Positions 35,459-49,592 of a stretch of 64,000 nt of DNA are shown one piece after another (position 1 is the first letter of the stretch; each line of letters starts with the position of its first letter). Location of the stretch: NCBI GenBank assembly GCA_934661165.1, contig CAKUJB010000001.1, positions 14,738 to 78,737 of the forward strand. The letters run 5' to 3'. Both the position numbers and the translations under genes were made by a program. The notes beneath the pieces are model-generated. The model searched no databases, had not been told where the DNA came from, and saw only the letters and a program-made list of their open reading frames with translations. The stretch is from an uncultured Microbacteriaceae bacterium. Lineage in GTDB: Bacteria > Actinomycetota > Actinomycetes > Actinomycetales > Microbacteriaceae.

Positions 35459-36268
35459 TCAGACGCCGACGTGCTTCTGGAAGCGCGCGATCGCGGCGAA
35501 CTCCTGCGGATCGAGGCTCGCCCCGCCGACGAGGGCGCCGTCGAGGTCCGACTCGCGGAGGAAGGCGGCGATGTTCGAGGACTTCACAGAGCCGCCGTAC
35601 AGGATCCGCGTCGCCGCCGCCCGCGAGTCTCCCAGCAACTCGCCGACGAGACCACGGAGTGCCGCGGCGACCTGCTGGGCCTGCTCCGGCGTCGCCGCCT
35701 GGCCCGATCCGATCGCCCAGACCGGCTCGTAGGCGATGACCAGCTCGGCCTCCGGCGCCGTGGCGCGCACCGCATCGAGCACCGCACGCAGCTGCTCGAG
35801 CGGGACCGCGGCCGCGCCGCGCGTCTCGAGGTCGTCGGCGGTCTCGCCGACGCACACGACGGGCACGAGGTTGTGCCGGATCGCCGCGAGGGCCTTCGCC
35901 GCGACGACCTCGTCCGTCTCGGCGTGGTGCGTGCGACGCTCGGAGTGTCCGACGATGACGTACCCGCAGCCGAGCGCCTTGAGGAATGCGCCGCTCACCT
36001 CGCCCGTGTACGCGCCGCTGTCGTGCACCGAGAGATCCTGCGCGCCGTACCGGAGATCCCGGAGCACCTTCTCCCCCGCCACGACGTTCTGCACCGAGCG
36101 CAGATCCGTGAACGGCGGGAACACGACGACCTCCGCGCCTTCGGCGCCGTAGATGTGGCGCGCGTCCTGCAGCGTGTAGCCGAGCTTCTGCACGACGGCG
36201 ATCGCCTGGAAGTGATCGAGATGCATCTTCCAGTTGCCCGCGATGAGCGGGATCCGCGTCAGCGCCAT
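35459..36268 (-). CDS. tpiA: Triosephosphate isomerase
   Basis: The 269-residue TIM barrel has K14 (GNWKMH), the catalytic histidine in VGHSERR near residue 100 and the catalytic glutamate in AYEPVWAIG near 175. A phosphate loop lies near the C-terminus (YGGSV). Its start overlaps the end of pgk by ten bases. Confidence 0.97.
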   Translation of the reverse strand: MALTRIPLIAGNWKMHLDHFQAIAVVQKLGYTLQDARHIYGAEGAEVVVFPPFTDLRSVQNVVAGEKVLRDLRYGAQDLSVHDSGAYTGEVSGAFLKALGCGYVIVGHSERRTHHAETDEVVAAKALAAIRHNLVPVVCVGETADDLETRGAAAVPLEQLRAVLDAVRATAPEAELVIAYEPVWAIGSGQAATPEQAQQVAAALRGLVGELLGDSRAAATRILYGGSVKSSNIAAFLRESDLDGALVGGASLDPQEFAAIARFQKHVGV

Positions 36269-37473
36269 CCGAGCGCCTCCAGCCCGGGCAGCGGCTTGCC
36301 CTCGAGGAACTCGAGGCTCGCCCCGCCCCCGGTCGAGATGTGGCCGAACTCGTGGTCGCCGAACCCGAGCCGGCGCACGGCCGCGGCCGAGTCGCCGCCG
36401 CCGACGACCGAGAAGCCGGCGGTCGAGGTGAGCGCCTGCGCGACCGCGCGGGTGCCGGCCGCGAACGAGGGGAACTCGAAAACGCCCATGGGGCCGTTCC
36501 AGAACACGGTCCGCGATTGCGCGATGCGCTCGGCGAATCGCGCGCTGGACTCCGGGCCGATGTCGAGTCCGATCCCCGCGGCCCCGAAGCGGCTCGACTC
36601 GATCGCGTCGGCGGCGACGGTCTCGACCTCGGCGTCGGCCGCGAAGCGGTCCGCGAGGACGATGTCGCTCGGCAGCTCGACCGTGACGCCGAGCTCCGCG
36701 GCGCGTCGCAGGTAGCCGGCGACCGTCGGGATCTGCTCGCGCTCGAGGAGACTCGCGCCGACGGCATGCCCCTGCGCGGCGAGGAAGGTGAAGAGCATGC
36801 CCCCGCCGATGACGAGCGTGTCGACCTTCGGCAGCAGGGCGTCGATGACAGCGAGCTTGTCGGAGACCTTCGCACCGCCGAGGACGACGGTGTACGGCCG
36901 CTCCGGCGAGGTCGTGAGCCGCTCGAGCACGCCCACCTCCTGCTCGACGAGCAGCCCCGCCGCGCTCGGCAGCAGTGCGGCGAGCTCCGTGACGCTCGCC
37001 TGACGGCGATGCATGACGCCGAAGCCGTCGCCGACGTACGCGTCGGCGAAGCCCGCGAGTCGGCTCGCGAACTCCCGTCGCTCCGCCTCGTCCTTCGAGG
37101 TCTCTCCCGGCTCGAAGCGCAGGTTCTCGAGCAGGAGCACCTCGCCGGGGGCGAGGCGCTCGGCCGCGCCTGCTGCCTCGGGGCCCGCGGTATCGCCCGC
37201 GACGCCGACGGTCTGCCCGAGCAGCTCGCCGAGTCGCAGCGCCACGGGCTTCAGCGTGTAGCGCGGATCGGGGGCGCCGTCGGGCCGACCGAGATGGGAG
37301 CCGAGGACGAGCCCGGCCCCCGCCTGCAGCAGCGCGCGGAGCGTCGGCAGGGTCGCCCGCACCCGGCCGTCGTCGGTGATCCTGCCCGCGTCCATCGGGA
37401 CGTTGAGATCGCAGCGGACGAAGACCCGCGTGCCCTCGAGGTCTCCGAGGGAGGAGATGGTGCGCAGCGTCAT
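36259..37473 (-). CDS. pgk: Phosphoglycerate kinase
   Basis: The 404-residue glycolytic kinase has the substrate-binding RCDLNVPMD near the N-terminus, GSHLGRPDG, and the nucleotide-binding [15 protein letters not shown] near residue 365. It lies 22 bp after gap. Confidence 0.97.
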   Translation of the reverse strand: MTLRTISSLGDLEGTRVFVRCDLNVPMDAGRITDDGRVRATLPTLRALLQAGAGLVLGSHLGRPDGAPDPRYTLKPVALRLGELLGQTVGVAGDTAGPEAAGAAERLAPGEVLLLENLRFEPGETSKDEAERREFASRLAGFADAYVGDGFGVMHRRQASVTELAALLPSAAGLLVEQEVGVLERLTTSPERPYTVVLGGAKVSDKLAVIDALLPKVDTLVIGGGMLFTFLAAQGHAVGASLLEREQIPTVAGYLRRAAELGVTVELPSDIVLADRFAADAEVETVAADAIESSRFGAAGIGLDIGPESSARFAERIAQSRTVFWNGPMGVFEFPSFAAGTRAVAQALTSTAGFSVVGGGDSAAAVRRLGFGDHEFGHISTGGGASLEFLEGKPLPGLEALGWR

Positions 37474-37495
37474 GCCGTGTCGTGCCGTCCTTCGG

Positions 37496-38614
<1,119 letters not shown>

Positions 38615-39235
38615 TCAGACGAGCAGGCCCGGCGTCTTGTCGATCGCGTTCGCGAGGCGGGACTGCACGTTGCTCCAGTCGACGATGTTCCAGAACGCCT
38701 TGACGTAGTCCGCGCGGACGTTCTTGTAGTCGAGGTAGTACGCGTGCTCCCAGACGTCGAGGAGCAGCAGCGGCACGGTGCCGGCCGCGAACTGCGACTG
38801 CTGGTCGAAGAACTGCTGGATGATGACGTTGCCGCCGATCGAGTCGTAGAAGAGCCCGGCCCAGCCGGAGCCCTGCACGCCGAGCGCCGCGGCCGTGAAG
38901 TGGGCCTGGAACTTGTCGAACGAGCCGAAGTGGTCGTCGATCGCCGACGCGAGGTCGCCGACCGGCTTGTCGCCGCCGTTCGGCGAGAGGTTCGTCCAGA
39001 AGATCGAGTGGTTCGTGTGCCCGCCGAGGTTGAAGGCGAGGTCCTTCTCGAGCTTGTTGACGTTGGCGAAGTCCCCGGACTCGCGCGCCGCGGCGAGGCC
39101 CGCGAGGGCCGCGTTCGCACCGCTCACGTACGCGGCATGGTGCTTGCTGTGGTGCAGCTCCATGATCGTCGCGCTGATGTGCGGTTCGAGCGCCGCGTAA
39201 TCGTATGCGAGCTCCGGCAGTGTGTAATCAGCCAT
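38615..39235 (-). CDS. sodA: Superoxide dismutase, Mn/Fe family
   Basis: The 206-residue enzyme has metal ligands in [10 protein letters not shown] (His near 28), [10 protein letters not shown], and the Asp/His pair of [11 protein letters not shown]. The NGGDKP segment fits the manganese form, though cambialistic activity is possible. It has an SD sequence GGAGG (39242-39246), six bases before ATG 39235. Transcription probably starts after TAGACT (39277-39272), within the end of whiA. Confidence 0.96.
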   Translation of the reverse strand: MADYTLPELAYDYAALEPHISATIMELHHSKHHAAYVSGANAALAGLAAARESGDFANVNKLEKDLAFNLGGHTNHSIFWTNLSPNGGDKPVGDLASAIDDHFGSFDKFQAHFTAAALGVQGSGWAGLFYDSIGGNVIIQQFFDQQSQFAAGTVPLLLLDVWEHAYYLDYKNVRADYVKAFWNIVDWSNVQSRLANAIDKTPGLLV

Positions 39236-39269
39236 CGGTGGCCTCCGTTCTGCGTCGATCGGGACGCGT

Positions 39270-40253
39270 TCAGTCTAGTTGGGCGGCTTCTGGGGGGACG
39301 CTGGCCTCGGTGCCGGGGATCCCCTGCTCGACGGCGAGCTTGTCGGCCATCGCCAGCAGGCGTCGGATCCGACCCGCGACCGCGTCCTTCGTCATGGGCG
39401 GGTCCGCGTAGTGCCCGAGTTCGTCGAGGCTCGCCTCCCGGTGCGTGAGTCGCAGCTCGCCCGCGTAGGCGAGGTGCTCGGGGATGTCGGGGCCGAGGAT
39501 CTCGAGCGCGCGCTCGACGCGAGCGCAGGCGGCGACCGCGGCCTGCGCGGAGCGGCGGAGATTCGCGTCGTCGAAGTTGACGAGTCGGTTCGTCTTCGCC
39601 CGGACCTCGCGCACGCTGCGCTGCGACTCCCAGTCCGCGAGCGTGCGACCGGCGCCCATCCGCCCGATGAGCCGGCCGATCGCCTCGCCCTCGCGCACGA
39701 GCACCCGCGGCTGGCCGCGCACGTCGCGGGCCTTCGCCGCGACGCCGAGGCGCCCCGCGGCGCCGACGAGGGCCATCGCGGACTCCTGGGTCGGACAGCC
39801 TACCTCGAGCGCCGCGGAGCGGCCCGGATCCGTGAGCGTCCCCGCGGCGAGGAATGCGCCGCGCCAGATCGCGGCGAGCTCCGCCGCGTTCCCGGTCGTC
39901 AACCGGTTCGGCAGGCCACGGATCGGCCGCCGGCGCTGGTCGAGCAGCCCGGTCTGGCGGGCGAGGGTCTCGCCGTCCTCGACGACGCGGACGAGGTGCC
40001 GCTCCGGTTTGCCGGCCCCGCCGGCCGGCAGCGTGCCGCGCTGCGGGCGGATGCCGTAGATCGTCGCGATCTCGCCCGCGACGCGGTCGGCGAGCACCGC
40101 GGAGTCGAGGTCGACCTCGACCGCGATGCGCCCCGAGATGGTGTGCAGTCCCCCCGCGAACCTGAGGAGCGAGGCGAGTTCCGCGGCCCGGATCGGTGTC
40201 GTCTGCGCCGGGAGCGCGATGAGCTCCGCCTTGAGGCGATCCGTCAGTGTCAC
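39270..40253 (-). CDS. whiA: DNA-binding regulator WhiA
   Basis: The 327-residue protein combines a degenerate LAGLIDADG-like domain (about residues 20-200) with a C-terminal helix-turn-helix ([21 protein letters not shown] near 270). WhiA is a sporulation regulator in Streptomyces and a cell-division factor in other Gram-positives. The start is GTG 40253, two bases after rapZ, so the genes are coupled. Confidence 0.95.
   Translation of the reverse strand: MTLTDRLKAELIALPAQTTPIRAAELASLLRFAGGLHTISGRIAVEVDLDSAVLADRVAGEIATIYGIRPQRGTLPAGGAGKPERHLVRVVEDGETLARQTGLLDQRRRPIRGLPNRLTTGNAAELAAIWRGAFLAAGTLTDPGRSAALEVGCPTQESAMALVGAAGRLGVAAKARDVRGQPRVLVREGEAIGRLIGRMGAGRTLADWESQRSVREVRAKTNRLVNFDDANLRRSAQAAVAACARVERALEILGPDIPEHLAYAGELRLTHREASLDELGHYADPPMTKDAVAGRIRRLLAMADKLAVEQGIPGTEASVPPEAAQLD
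39272..39277 (-). promoter_or_regulatory. -10 element (TAGACT) of sodA
   Basis: TAGACT on the minus strand overlaps the stop region of whiA and gives a leader of about 30 bases with a GGAGG ribosome binding site. Confidence 0.5.
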
Positions 40254-40254
40254 G

Positions 40255-41133
40255 TCATTCCTTTCCCAGGTCGCGGTGGCGTACCGTGACCGCGATGCCC
40301 GGCAGCGCCCGGAGCCGATCCGCGAGGCGCTCGGCGATCGCCACGGAGCGGTGCTTGCCGCCCGTGCAGCCGATCGCGAAGGCGGCGTTGCGCTTGTTCT
40401 CGCGCTGGTAGCCGTCGAGCGTCACCTCGAGTGCCGTGCCGTAGGCCGCGAGGAACTCCGCCGCTCCGGGCTGCCCGAGGACGAAGTCCTGGACGGCCTC
40501 GTCCTGCCCGGTGAGCGGGCGCAGCTCGGGGCGCCAGTGCGGGTTCGGCAGGAAGCGCGCGTCGGCGATGGTGTCGACGTCCGACGGCAGCCCGTACTTG
40601 AAGCCGAAGCTCACGATCGTGAGATGCACCGAGGAGCTGTCCTCCGCCGCGAAGGCGTCACGCACGCGATCGGTGAGCTGGTGCACGTTGAGCCGCGAGG
40701 TGTCGATGATGAGGTCGCTGGACTCGCGGATGTCGGCGATCCGCGTCCGCTCGGCGCGGATGCCGTCGAGCAGCGTGCCGTCGCCCTGGAGCGGATGCGG
40801 GCGGCGCACCTGCTCGAAGCGCTGCACGAGCACGTCGTCGTCGGCGTCGAGGAAGAGCGTGCGGATCGGCAGTCGGCTGTCGCGGAGGGAGCCGAGCGCG
40901 GCCGCGAGGTCGTCGAGGAGTCGACCGCCGCGGATGTCGACGACCGCGGCGATGCGCGGGAACGCGGTGCCCTCCTGGCCGCCGAGCTCGACGAGCGGGC
41001 CGAGCATGAGCGGCGGGAGATTGTCGACGACGTACCAGCCGAGGTCCTCGAGCGCGTCCGCGACCGTGGAGCGGCCGGCACCGGACATTCCGGTGACGAT
41101 GAGCAGCTCCTGGGCTTCCGGCGTGCTCGACAT
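40255..41133 (-). CDS. rapZ: RNase adapter / nucleotide-binding protein RapZ
   Basis: The 292-residue protein has the P-loop GMSGAGRST (residues 15-23), FLDADDDVL and the C-terminal signature [11 protein letters not shown]. In Escherichia coli it regulates glmS through small RNAs; in actinobacteria the partner is not established. A TACGAT element lies eight bases upstream. In corynebacteria a YvcK gene sits between rapZ and whiA; here it is absent. Confidence 0.95.
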   Translation of the reverse strand: MSSTPEAQELLIVTGMSGAGRSTVADALEDLGWYVVDNLPPLMLGPLVELGGQEGTAFPRIAAVVDIRGGRLLDDLAAALGSLRDSRLPIRTLFLDADDDVLVQRFEQVRRPHPLQGDGTLLDGIRAERTRIADIRESSDLIIDTSRLNVHQLTDRVRDAFAAEDSSSVHLTIVSFGFKYGLPSDVDTIADARFLPNPHWRPELRPLTGQDEAVQDFVLGQPGAAEFLAAYGTALEVTLDGYQRENKRNAAFAIGCTGGKHRSVAIAERLADRLRALPGIAVTVRHRDLGKE

Positions 41134-41141
41134 CGCGACCC

Positions 41142-41147
41142 ATCGTA
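41142..41147 (-). promoter_or_regulatory. Leaderless -10 (TACGAT) of rapZ-whiA
   Basis: TACGAT on the minus strand is eight bases before the ATG at 41133. Confidence 0.5.
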
Positions 41148-41152
41148 TCGGG

Positions 41153-43003
41153 TCAGCCGGTGCGCTCGGCCAGCCGGTCGACGATGCGCTGGGCCATCGC
41201 GGGGCCGACGCCCTTGACCTCAGCGAGCTGCGCCGCGTCGGCCTGCCGCACGGCGGTCACCGATCCGAAGTGACGCAGGATCTCCTTGATCCTCGCGGGC
41301 CCGAGCCCCGGCACCTCGTCGAGCACGGATCGCAGGTCGCGGCGGCGCCGGGTGCGCTGGTAGCCGATTGCGAAGCGGTGCGCCTCGTCGCGCAGCCGCT
41401 GGATGAGGAAGAGCGCGTCACTCGATCGCGGCAGCACGACGGGGTGCGCCTCGCCCGGCAGCCACAGCTCCTCGAGGCGCTTCGCGATGCCGACGAGCGC
41501 GATGTCCTCGACCCCCGCCTCCGCGAGGGCCCGCGCGGCGGCCGCGACCTGTGGCTGGCCCCCGTCGACGACGAGCAGCTGCGGCCGGTAGGCGAATCGG
41601 CCGCCCGGCGCATCGTCGAGCCGGGCGAGGCGGCGGGCGAGCGTCTGATGGATCGCGTCGGTGTCATCTGCCGCCTCGGCGATCGAGAACTTGCGGTACT
41701 GGTCCTTGCGCGGCAGCGCATCCTCGAAGACGACCATCGAGGCGACGATGTTCGTGCCGCCGAGGTGCGAGACGTCGAAGCATTCGATGCGCAGGGGCGC
41801 CTCGGCCAGCCCGAGCGCCTCCTGGAGCTCGGTGAGCGCCGCCGTCCTGGCGATGAAGTCGGCGCTGCGCCGCGTCTTGTAGAGCTGCAGCGCCTGCTGC
41901 GCGTTGACGGCGGCCGTCTGGGCGAGGGCCGCCTTCTCCCCACGGCGAGCCACCCCGAGCTCGACTCGTCCGCCGCGCCCTTCGATGCGCCGGGTGCCGA
42001 GCCACTCCTCAAGCACCGCGCGGTCCGTCGGCATCGCCGGCACGTAGACGAGCTTCGGTGGCGCCTGATCCTCGGCGTACGCGGTCTCGAGGACGGTCTC
42101 GATGAGCTCCGGGAGCGGCACGTCGAGCTCCTTGTCGACCGTCCAGGCCCGCACGCCGCGCACACGGCCGCCGCGCACCATGAACTGCTGGACGGCGGCC
42201 GCGAGCTCGTCGTCGGCGACGCCGAAGAAGTCGGCGTCGAGCTCCTCGTCGAGCACGACGGCGTTGCGCTCCAGGGCCCACTGCATGGCCTGCAGCTGGT
42301 CGCGGTAGCGCGCCGCGGATTCGTAGTCCTGCGCCTCGGCGGCCTCGGTCATCCGCCGCCGCGCCTCCCGGATGAACCGCTGGTCGCCGCCCTCGACGAA
42401 GCTCGCGAAGTCGATGGCGATCGCCTTGTGCTCCGCCTGGCTCACGCGTCCGACGCACGGCGCCGCGCACTTGCCGATGTCGCCGAGCAGGCAGGGCCGG
42501 CCGCTGCGCTTGGCGCGCGCGTACACGCCATCGGTGCACGAGCGCATCGGGAACGCCTTGAGCAGGGTGTCGACGGTGTCGCGGATCGCCCAGGCCCGCG
42601 AGTACGGGCCGAAGTACCGGGCGTGCCGGATCCCCCGGGTCCGCGTGACGAAGACGCGCGGCACGTCGGCGCCGAGAGTGATCGCGAGGTACGGGTAGCT
42701 CTTGTCGTCCTTGTACTGGACGTTGAACGGCGGATCGAACTCCTTGATCCACGTCCACTCGAGCTGCAGCGCCTCGAAGTCGGAGCCCACGACGGTCCAC
42801 TCGACGCTCCGCGCCGTGAGCACCATGTGCCGCGTCCGGTCGTGGAGGGTCGACAGCGGCGCGAAGTAGTTCGCGAGCCGGTTCCGCAGGTTCTTCGCCT
42901 TGCCGACGTAGAGGATGCGCTGATCGGCGTCGCGGAAGCGATAGACCCCCGGGCTCGTGGGGATCTCCCCCGACCTGGGCCGCCAGGCCAGCTCCTCGGC
43001 CAC
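41153..43003 (-). CDS. uvrC: Excinuclease ABC subunit C
   Basis: The 616-residue nuclease makes both incisions in nucleotide excision repair. It has an N-terminal GIY-YIG domain ([19 protein letters not shown], about residues 19-37), a UVR motif near 200-235, a C-terminal RNase H-like domain (VVDGGQPQV) and tandem HhH motifs at the end. The start is GTG 43003, just after the uvrA stop. Confidence 0.97.
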   Translation of the reverse strand: MAEELAWRPRSGEIPTSPGVYRFRDADQRILYVGKAKNLRNRLANYFAPLSTLHDRTRHMVLTARSVEWTVVGSDFEALQLEWTWIKEFDPPFNVQYKDDKSYPYLAITLGADVPRVFVTRTRGIRHARYFGPYSRAWAIRDTVDTLLKAFPMRSCTDGVYARAKRSGRPCLLGDIGKCAAPCVGRVSQAEHKAIAIDFASFVEGGDQRFIREARRRMTEAAEAQDYESAARYRDQLQAMQWALERNAVVLDEELDADFFGVADDELAAAVQQFMVRGGRVRGVRAWTVDKELDVPLPELIETVLETAYAEDQAPPKLVYVPAMPTDRAVLEEWLGTRRIEGRGGRVELGVARRGEKAALAQTAAVNAQQALQLYKTRRSADFIARTAALTELQEALGLAEAPLRIECFDVSHLGGTNIVASMVVFEDALPRKDQYRKFSIAEAADDTDAIHQTLARRLARLDDAPGGRFAYRPQLLVVDGGQPQVAAAARALAEAGVEDIALVGIAKRLEELWLPGEAHPVVLPRSSDALFLIQRLRDEAHRFAIGYQRTRRRRDLRSVLDEVPGLGPARIKEILRHFGSVTAVRQADAAQLAEVKGVGPAMAQRIVDRLAERTG

Positions 43004-43004
43004 C

Positions 43005-45887
<2,883 letters not shown>

Positions 45888-45893
45888 TGGAGC

Positions 45894-45899
45894 ATCCTA
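45894..45899 (-). promoter_or_regulatory. Leaderless -10 (TAGGAT) of uvrA
   Basis: TAGGAT on the minus strand is six bases before the GTG at 45887. Confidence 0.6.
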
Positions 45900-45930
45900 A
45901 GCAGGCGGGGACGTGCGGACAGGGAGCGAC

Positions 45931-45946
45931 TCGAAGATATCTTCGA
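45931..45946. promoter_or_regulatory. Perfect 16-bp palindrome TCGAAGATATCTTCGA upstream of uvrA
   Basis: It lies about 44-59 bp upstream of the predicted uvrA transcription start. It has the length and outer arms of the actinobacterial LexA box (TCGAAC-N4-GTTCGA), but carries G/C in place of the inner C/G. It may be a variant SOS box or another regulator's site. Confidence 0.55.
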
Positions 45947-45956
45947 TTCCTGAGTG

Positions 45957-48014
45957 TCAGGTGACATGCCCCGCGGCCTCGAGCTGGCGCAGCGCCTTCT
46001 TGAGGTCCTGAAGCTCGTCGCGCAGGCGCGCGGCGAGCTCGAACTTGAGCTCCTCCGCTGCCGACAGCATCTGCGCGGTGAGGTCGGCGATCTGGCTCTC
46101 GAGCTCGGCCGCGCCGCTCGCGGAGATGCCGGAGCGCAGCGGTGCGGCGGCCCCCTTGCGGGGGCGCTCGCCGAGCAGCGCCGCGGTGTCGGCCTGCTCG
46201 CGCGCGAGGACCTCGGTGATGTCACGGATCCGTTTGCGCAGCGGCTGCGGGTCGATGCCGCGCTCCGTGTTGTAGGCGATCTGCTTCTCGCGCCGGCGGT
46301 TCGTCTCGTCGAGCGCCGCGGCCATGGCGCGCGTCACGTGATCGGCGTACATGTGCACCTCGCCGTTCACATTTCGGGCGGCGCGACCGATGGTCTGGAT
46401 GAGCGAGGTCGCCGAGCGGAGGAAGCCCTCCTTGTCGGCGTCGAGGATTGCCACGAGCGATACCTCCGGGAGGTCGAGTCCCTCGCGCAGGAGGTTGATG
46501 CCGACGAGCACGTCGTACACGCCGGCGCGCAGCTCCGTCAGCAGCTCCACCCGCCGCAGCGTGTCGACGTCGGAGTGCAGGTAGCGCACGCGGACGCCGT
46601 GCTCGGCGAGGAACTCGGTGAGCTCCTCCGCCATCTTCTTCGTGAGCGTCGTGACGAGCACCCGCTCGTCGCGCTCGACGCGCAGCCGGATCTGCTCGAG
46701 GAGATCGTCGATCTGGCCCTGCGACGGCTTGACGACCACGAGCGGGTCGACGAGACCGGTCGGCCGGATGACCTGCTCGACGACGCCGTCCGCCAGTCCG
46801 AGCTCGTAGGCCGCGGGCGTCGCGGAGAGGTAGACCTTCTGCCCGACTCGCGCGAGGAACTCGTCGAACTTGAGCGGCCGGTTGTCGAGCGCGCTCGGCA
46901 GGCGGAAGCCGTGCTCGACGAGCGTGCGCTTGCGCGAGGCGTCGCCCTCGTACATCGCACCGATCTGCGGGACCGTCACGTGCGACTCGTCGATGACGAC
47001 GAGGAAGTCCTCCGGGAAGTAGTCGAGGAGGGTGTGCGGCGGCTCGCCGGGACGCCGGTCCTCGAAATGCCGCGAGTAGTTCTCGATGCCGGAGCAGAAG
47101 CCGATCTGCTCGAGCATCTCGAGGTCGAACGTCGTGCGCATCCGCAGCCGCTGGGCCTCGAGCAGCTTGCCCTGCCGCTCGAACTCCGCGAGCCGCTCCT
47201 CGAGCTCCTGCCGGATCGTGACGGTCGCGCGTCGCACGGTGTCCGGGCTCGCGGCGTAGTGCGTGCCGGGGAAGATCGACACGGCGTCGAGCCGCTCGAG
47301 CACGGCACCCGTGATGGGATGCAGGTGATGGATCGCCTCGATCTCGTCGCCGAAGAGCTCGATGCGTACCGCGAGCTCCTCGTAGACGGGGATGATCTCG
47401 ATCGTGTCGCCCTTGACCCGGAACTTGCCGCGCGAGAAGTCGTAGTCGTTGCGTTCGTACTGCATGTCGATGAAGCGTCGGATGAGCCGGTCGCGATCGA
47501 TGCGATCGCCGACCTGGAGCGCGATCATCGCCGCGAGGTAGTCCTCCGCGGCGCCGAGCCCGTAGATGCACGACACGGTCGACACGACGACGACGTCGCG
47601 GCGCGAGAGCAGCGCATTCGTCGTCGAGTGCCGCAGCCGCTCGACCTCGGCGTTGATCGAGGAGTCCTTCTCGATGAAGGTGTCCGTCTGCGGGACGTAC
47701 GCCTCGGGCTGGTAGTAGTCGTAATAGCTCACGAAGTACTCGACCGCATTCTGCGGGAGCAGCTCACGGAACTCGTTCGCGAGCTGCGCGGCGAGCGTCT
47801 TGTTGTGGCTGAGCACGAGCGTCGGACGCTGCACCTGCTCGATGAGCCACGCGGTCGTCGCCGACTTGCCCGTGCCGGTCGCGCCGAGGAGCACGATGTC
47901 GGTCTCCCCCGCGCGCACCCGGGCGGCGAGCTCCGCGATCGCCTGCGGCTGGTCGCCGCTCGGCGAGTACTCGCTGATGACCTCGAAAGGGCGTACCGCC
48001 CGTGTCGCGTCCAC
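45957..48014 (-). CDS. uvrB: Excinuclease ABC subunit B
   Basis: The 685-residue helicase-like damage-verification protein has Walker [14 protein letters not shown] near residue 43 and the beta-hairpin region [20 protein letters not shown] near 95-115. Helicase motifs and a C-terminal UVR motif follow. The start is GTG 48014, fixed by TAGCCT six bases upstream. Confidence 0.97.
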   Translation of the reverse strand: MDATRAVRPFEVISEYSPSGDQPQAIAELAARVRAGETDIVLLGATGTGKSATTAWLIEQVQRPTLVLSHNKTLAAQLANEFRELLPQNAVEYFVSYYDYYQPEAYVPQTDTFIEKDSSINAEVERLRHSTTNALLSRRDVVVVSTVSCIYGLGAAEDYLAAMIALQVGDRIDRDRLIRRFIDMQYERNDYDFSRGKFRVKGDTIEIIPVYEELAVRIELFGDEIEAIHHLHPITGAVLERLDAVSIFPGTHYAASPDTVRRATVTIRQELEERLAEFERQGKLLEAQRLRMRTTFDLEMLEQIGFCSGIENYSRHFEDRRPGEPPHTLLDYFPEDFLVVIDESHVTVPQIGAMYEGDASRKRTLVEHGFRLPSALDNRPLKFDEFLARVGQKVYLSATPAAYELGLADGVVEQVIRPTGLVDPLVVVKPSQGQIDDLLEQIRLRVERDERVLVTTLTKKMAEELTEFLAEHGVRVRYLHSDVDTLRRVELLTELRAGVYDVLVGINLLREGLDLPEVSLVAILDADKEGFLRSATSLIQTIGRAARNVNGEVHMYADHVTRAMAAALDETNRRREKQIAYNTERGIDPQPLRKRIRDITEVLAREQADTAALLGERPRKGAAAPLRSGISASGAAELESQIADLTAQMLSAAEELKFELAARLRDELQDLKKALRQLEAAGHVT

Positions 48015-48020
48015 CCGACC

Positions 48021-48026
48021 AGGCTA
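48021..48026 (-). promoter_or_regulatory. Leaderless -10 (TAGCCT) of uvrB
   Basis: TAGCCT on the minus strand is six bases before the GTG at 48014. No SOS-like palindrome is seen here. Confidence 0.6.
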
Positions 48027-48042
48027 GGCGCAGCCTCTGACA

Positions 48043-48645
48043 TCAGGCCGTGAGATCCGCCCAGAGCGAATCGACCTGGGCGAGTGTCGCTTCGATCGTG
48101 CCGTCGTTGTCGATGACGTCCGTCGCGATCGTCTGGCGCTCGGCCTCGCTCGCCTGCGCCGCGATGCGCGCGAGCGCGGCGGCCTCGTCCAGGCCGCGGT
48201 GCTCGACCATGCGCCGCACCCGCGTCGCTTCGTCGGCGGCGACCGTGATGATCCGATCGAAGGGCTCCTCGCGGTGGCGCCCGGTCTCAACGAGCAGCGG
48301 GATGTCGTAGACGATGACCGCGTCCGGATCGGCCGCGGCGGCCGCCTCGATCGCGGCGCGCGACAGGCGCACGACCTCCGGATGCACGATCGCGTTGAGT
48401 GCCGCGAGCCGCGCGGGATCGCCGAAGACGAGCGCGCCGAGCGCCGGGCGATCGAGCGAGCCGTCCGGCAGCCGCAGCGAGGCGCCGAACTCGGCGAGGA
48501 TCCGCTCGAGTCCCGGGGTCCCGGGTGCAACCGCTTCGCGGGCGAGCACGTCGGCGTCGATGACGACCGCGCCGAGCTCGCGGAGCCGATCGGCGACGAG
48601 GGACTTGCCCGAGGCGATGCCCCCGGTCAGCGCGATGAGCTGCAT
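48043..48645 (-). CDS. coaE: Dephospho-CoA kinase
   Basis: The 200-residue P-loop kinase (GGIASGKS, residues 8-15) adds the 3'-phosphate in the last step of coenzyme A synthesis. It has the CoaE segment VYDIPLLVETGR near residue 105. It is the single-domain form, without the GrpB-like extension of mycobacteria. It is divergent from the DUF4126 gene. Confidence 0.96.
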   Translation of the reverse strand: MQLIALTGGIASGKSLVADRLRELGAVVIDADVLAREAVAPGTPGLERILAEFGASLRLPDGSLDRPALGALVFGDPARLAALNAIVHPEVVRLSRAAIEAAAAADPDAVIVYDIPLLVETGRHREEPFDRIITVAADEATRVRRMVEHRGLDEAAALARIAAQASEAERQTIATDVIDNDGTIEATLAQVDSLWADLTA

Positions 48646-48651
48646 CCCCCC

Positions 48652-48657
48652 AGCCTA
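48652..48657 (-). promoter_or_regulatory. Leaderless -10 (TAGGCT) of coaE
   Basis: TAGGCT on the minus strand is six bases before the ATG at 48645. Confidence 0.6.
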
Positions 48658-48668
48658 GGAGCGCGTGC

Positions 48669-48674
48669 TAGCGT
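48669..48674 (+). promoter_or_regulatory. Leaderless -10 (TAGCGT) of the DUF4126 gene
   Basis: TAGCGT is seven bases before the ATG at 48682. The whole divergent intergenic region with coaE is only 36 bp, so each promoter's -35 region lies inside the other's territory. Confidence 0.6.
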
Positions 48675-48681
48675 TCCCGCC

Positions 48682-49308
48682 ATGGAGGCCCTGCTCGGCT
48701 CGCTCATGGGGACCGGGCTCGCGATCGCCGCGGGCTTCCGCGCATTCCTCCCGATGGTCGCGCTGGGCATCGCCGGGCACTTCATCCCGGGATTCGACCT
48801 CCCCGAGGCCTGGCGGTGGCTCGAGCACGAGTGGGTCATCGTCATCATGCTCGTGCTCCTCATCATCGACATCGTCGCGGACAAGGTGCCCTGGGTCGAC
48901 TCGATCAACGACGTCATCCAGACGATCGTCCGGCCCGCCGCTGGCGGCATCGTCTTCGGCGCGAGCAGCGGGGCGACGACGGCGCTCGTCGAGGACCCCG
49001 CGACGTTCTTCGCCTCGAACCAGTGGGTGCCCGTTGTCATCGGCGTCGTCATCGCGCTCGCGACCCACGTCGCGAAGCTGCTCGGACGCGCGGCGCTCAA
49101 CACCGTCACCGGCGGCGCCGCCGCGCCCGCCGCATCGGTCGCCGAGGACGGCGCGGCGGTCTCGCTGAGCCTCAGCGCCATCCTCTTCCCACTCGCCGTC
49201 ATCGTCGTCCTCGCGGGGATCGCCCTCGCGGTGTGGCTCGCGCTGCGCGGGATCCGTCGGCGACGGAGATCCGCGGACGCGCCAGCCGCGCCGGCGCCCG
49301 AGAACTGA
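48682..49308 (+). CDS. DUF4126 domain membrane protein
   Basis: The 208-residue protein has four or five predicted helices. It opens with LLGSLMGTGLAIAAGFRAFLP and includes DKVPWVDSINDVIQTIVRP, which matches DUF4126. It ends with a short Arg-rich cytoplasmic tail after the last helix (residues 165-190). The function is not known. It precedes the response regulator on the same strand, but a strong operator-promoter lies between them. Confidence 0.85.
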   Translation: MEALLGSLMGTGLAIAAGFRAFLPMVALGIAGHFIPGFDLPEAWRWLEHEWVIVIMLVLLIIDIVADKVPWVDSINDVIQTIVRPAAGGIVFGASSGATTALVEDPATFFASNQWVPVVIGVVIALATHVAKLLGRAALNTVTGGAAAPAASVAEDGAAVSLSLSAILFPLAVIVVLAGIALAVWLALRGIRRRRRSADAPAAPAPEN

Positions 49309-49343
49309 GGAGATCCTGAGGCTCCGCTGAGCCTCGACTGAGG
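49305..49343 (+). promoter_or_regulatory. Four CTGAGG direct repeats at exact 11-bp period
   Basis: Units begin at 49305, 49316, 49327 and 49338 (CTGAGG, CTGAGG, CTGAGC, CTGAGG). A TAGCGT -10 candidate follows at 49353. OmpR-family regulators bind direct repeats of one helical turn, so this is probably the autoregulatory operator of the regulator at 49593. The first unit overlaps the stop of the DUF4126 gene. An alternative reading is a terminator, since GAGGCT and AGCCTC in the middle can pair. Confidence 0.65.
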
Positions 49344-49352
49344 CCGCGTCGC

Positions 49353-49358
49353 TAGCGT
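49353..49358 (+). promoter_or_regulatory. -10 candidate (TAGCGT) for the response regulator gene
   Basis: It lies ten bases after the last CTGAGG unit, so the repeats occupy the -35 region. The stretch from here to 49592 (about 235 bp) holds a second possible -10 (TATCAT near 49534) and nothing else recognised. Confidence 0.45.
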
Positions 49359-49592
49359 GAAGTCGCTGGCGCGTGTCCCGGGCGTGCTGCGGCTCCACCG
49401 CGGAGCACCGCCGACCTGCTCGGCGACGCGAGGAAGCGAGGCCCAGTGCAGGATCAAGACGCCCGCCGCGATGCCCCGCCACGGCTGCCGCCCGGCCTCG
49501 CCGCGGAAGGCGCATTCCGCGCTCGCTTCCGCGATATCATCACGGAGACGTCCCCCGCGAGGACGAGCGACCCGCACCGGGAGGCCGAGCCG

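Noticed and set aside
45931..45946. Calling the uvrA palindrome a LexA box outright
   Set aside because: The inner bases are GAAG/CTTC instead of GAAC/GTTC, which are key LexA contacts, so only a resemblance is claimed.
49316..49343. CTGAGG repeats read only as a terminator
   Set aside because: A six-base stem is possible, but it does not explain four units at a strict 11-bp period followed by a -10 element.
49446..49592. GTG 49446 as the start of the second response regulator
   Set aside because: The 49 added residues are low-complexity and unlike a receiver domain, whereas ATG 49593 has a well-spaced GGGAGG.
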